From contig JAIXOZ010000041.1 in the NCBI GenBank assembly GCA_027486495.1, positions 1-53,041 of the forward strand: 53,041 bases of DNA. The letters are read 5' to 3'. Below, in pieces: positions 52,494 through 53,041 of the stretch. The position numbers and the translations under genes are program-made. The stretch comes from Comamonadaceae bacterium. Its GTDB lineage: Bacteria > Pseudomonadota > Gammaproteobacteria > Burkholderiales > Burkholderiaceae_C. How positions within the stretch are numbered: position 1 is the stretch's first letter; each line of letters starts with the position of its first letter. The notes beneath the pieces were generated by a model. That model did no database searches, was not told where the DNA came from, and saw only the letters and a program-made list of their open reading frames with translations.

Positions 52494-53041
52494 ATGAGCC
52501 CGCAAGACTACGTCCAGCAAAAAGCCGCCGCCTCGGGCAGCAGCTTTTATTACGCCTTCCTGTTCCTCCCGCCAGAGCGCCGCGCCGCGATCACCGCCTT
52601 TTATGCCTTTTGCCGCGAAGTGGACGACGTGGTGGACGAAATCAAAGACCCCGGCGTGGCCGCCACCAAACTCGCTTGGTGGCAAAAAGAAGTGCAACAA
52701 GCCTACGCAGGCCAGCCCACCCACCCGGTGATGCACGCCCTCATGCCCTTGGCCCCCAACTTCGGCATCGAAAGCCGCCACCTCATGGCCGTGATCGAAG
52801 GCTGCCAGATGGACCTGAACCAAACCCGGTATCTGGACTTTGCAGGCCTGACCAAATACTGCCATTTGGTGGCGGGTGTGGTGGGCGAAGTCGCCGCCCG
52901 CATCTTTGGCCAAACCGACGAGGCGACCACGGCCTATGCGCACAAACTGGGCCTGGCCTTTCAGATGACCAACATCATCCGCGACGTGGGCGAAGACGCC
53001 ATGCGCGGGCGCATCTACCTGCCGCTCGATGAGCAGCAACG
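52494..53041 (+). CDS. hpnD: Presqualene diphosphate synthase HpnD-like, 3' truncated by window
   Basis: The ATG at 52494 begins an uninterrupted frame to the window end (182 codons). YYAFLFLPPERRAAITAFYA, then CREVDDVVDE (first aspartate motif) and MTNIIRDVGEDAMRGRIYLP (second motif), are typical of HpnD, which condenses two farnesyl diphosphates to presqualene diphosphate. HpnE, the FAD oxidase that completes squalene, would be expected further downstream. Confidence 0.88.
   Translation, partial: MSPQDYVQQKAAASGSSFYYAFLFLPPERRAAITAFYAFCREVDDVVDEIKDPGVAATKLAWWQKEVQQAYAGQPTHPVMHALMPLAPNFGIESRHLMAVIEGCQMDLNQTRYLDFAGLTKYCHLVAGVVGEVAARIFGQTDEATTAYAHKLGLAFQMTNIIRDVGEDAMRGRIYLPLDEQQ

Noticed and set aside
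1-53041. CRISPR arrays, insertion sequences, integrases, phage genes, toxin-antitoxin pairs
   Set aside because: No direct-repeat arrays with regular spacers, no transposase or integrase motifs and no terminal inverted repeats with target duplications were seen. The three tRNA loci show no adjoining integrase or partial tRNA copy.

Overview
The window is a gene-dense (about 60% GC by eye) piece of a betaproteobacterial chromosome. The best guess is Burkholderiales, family Comamonadaceae (Limnohabitans, Rhodoferax or similar). This is inferred from the Bug-type solute receptor, the phasin with a PhaR-like upstream site, the EF-P with arginine at position 32, the class I fumarase, the gene order tig-clpP-clpX-lon and the overall protein flavour. 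No insertion sequence, prophage, integrase or CRISPR array was seen, and the region reads as ordinary core and accessory chromosome.

Layout. 1-2.05 kb: end of a YeeE/DUF6691-type membrane protein, efp and a LOG-family gene. 2.07-8.35 kb (minus): MFS transporter, rmuC, a GhrB-like dehydrogenase, a CitMHS_2/NhaD-like antiporter and pncB. 8.4-14.0 kb (minus): a compact run with ATGA overlaps encoding an HDAC-like deacetylase, a hotdog thioesterase, a nitroreductase and a LivHM-LivG-LivF importer without a binding protein. 14.1-17.3 kb: phasin, a patatin lipoprotein, and a Fur-box-controlled ferric-iron binding protein with no permease. 17.3-19.8 kb: ahpF and ahpC with an OxyR-like site. 19.8-22.7 kb: DUF423, DUF3149, cfa and an SDR dehydrogenase.

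22.7-28.2 kb is the most unusual part. An unknown multi-pass membrane protein is divergent from a TetR regulator, and two perfect 17-bp palindromes lie 31 bp apart between them. The TetR frame runs without a stop, through a C10A7 tract, into a patatin-like lipoprotein that has its own start and lipobox. A lipoprotein gamma-glutamyltransferase and a Tat-type Bug receptor follow.

28.3-40.4 kb: acs, a UPF0114 protein, class I fumarase, murI, an UMF1 transporter, an unknown gene directly behind tRNA-Leu(UAA), MAPEG, a 56-residue basic protein, GST, nitronate monooxygenase, FKBP, an aminotransferase and a cupin. 40.4-46.9 kb: tRNA-Cys and tRNA-Gly, then lon, clpX, clpP and tig (the protein quality-control block), and tRNA-Leu(UAG). 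47.0-53.0 kb: an RND efflux pump and adaptor, divergent from a squalene/phytoene-synthase-like gene followed by an HpnD-like gene cut by the window end (start of a probable hopanoid/squalene cluster).

Starts were revised from the longest frame wherever a Shine-Dalgarno sequence, an ATGA overlap or a signal peptide favoured an internal start. All functions are assigned by reading motifs, without database searches.
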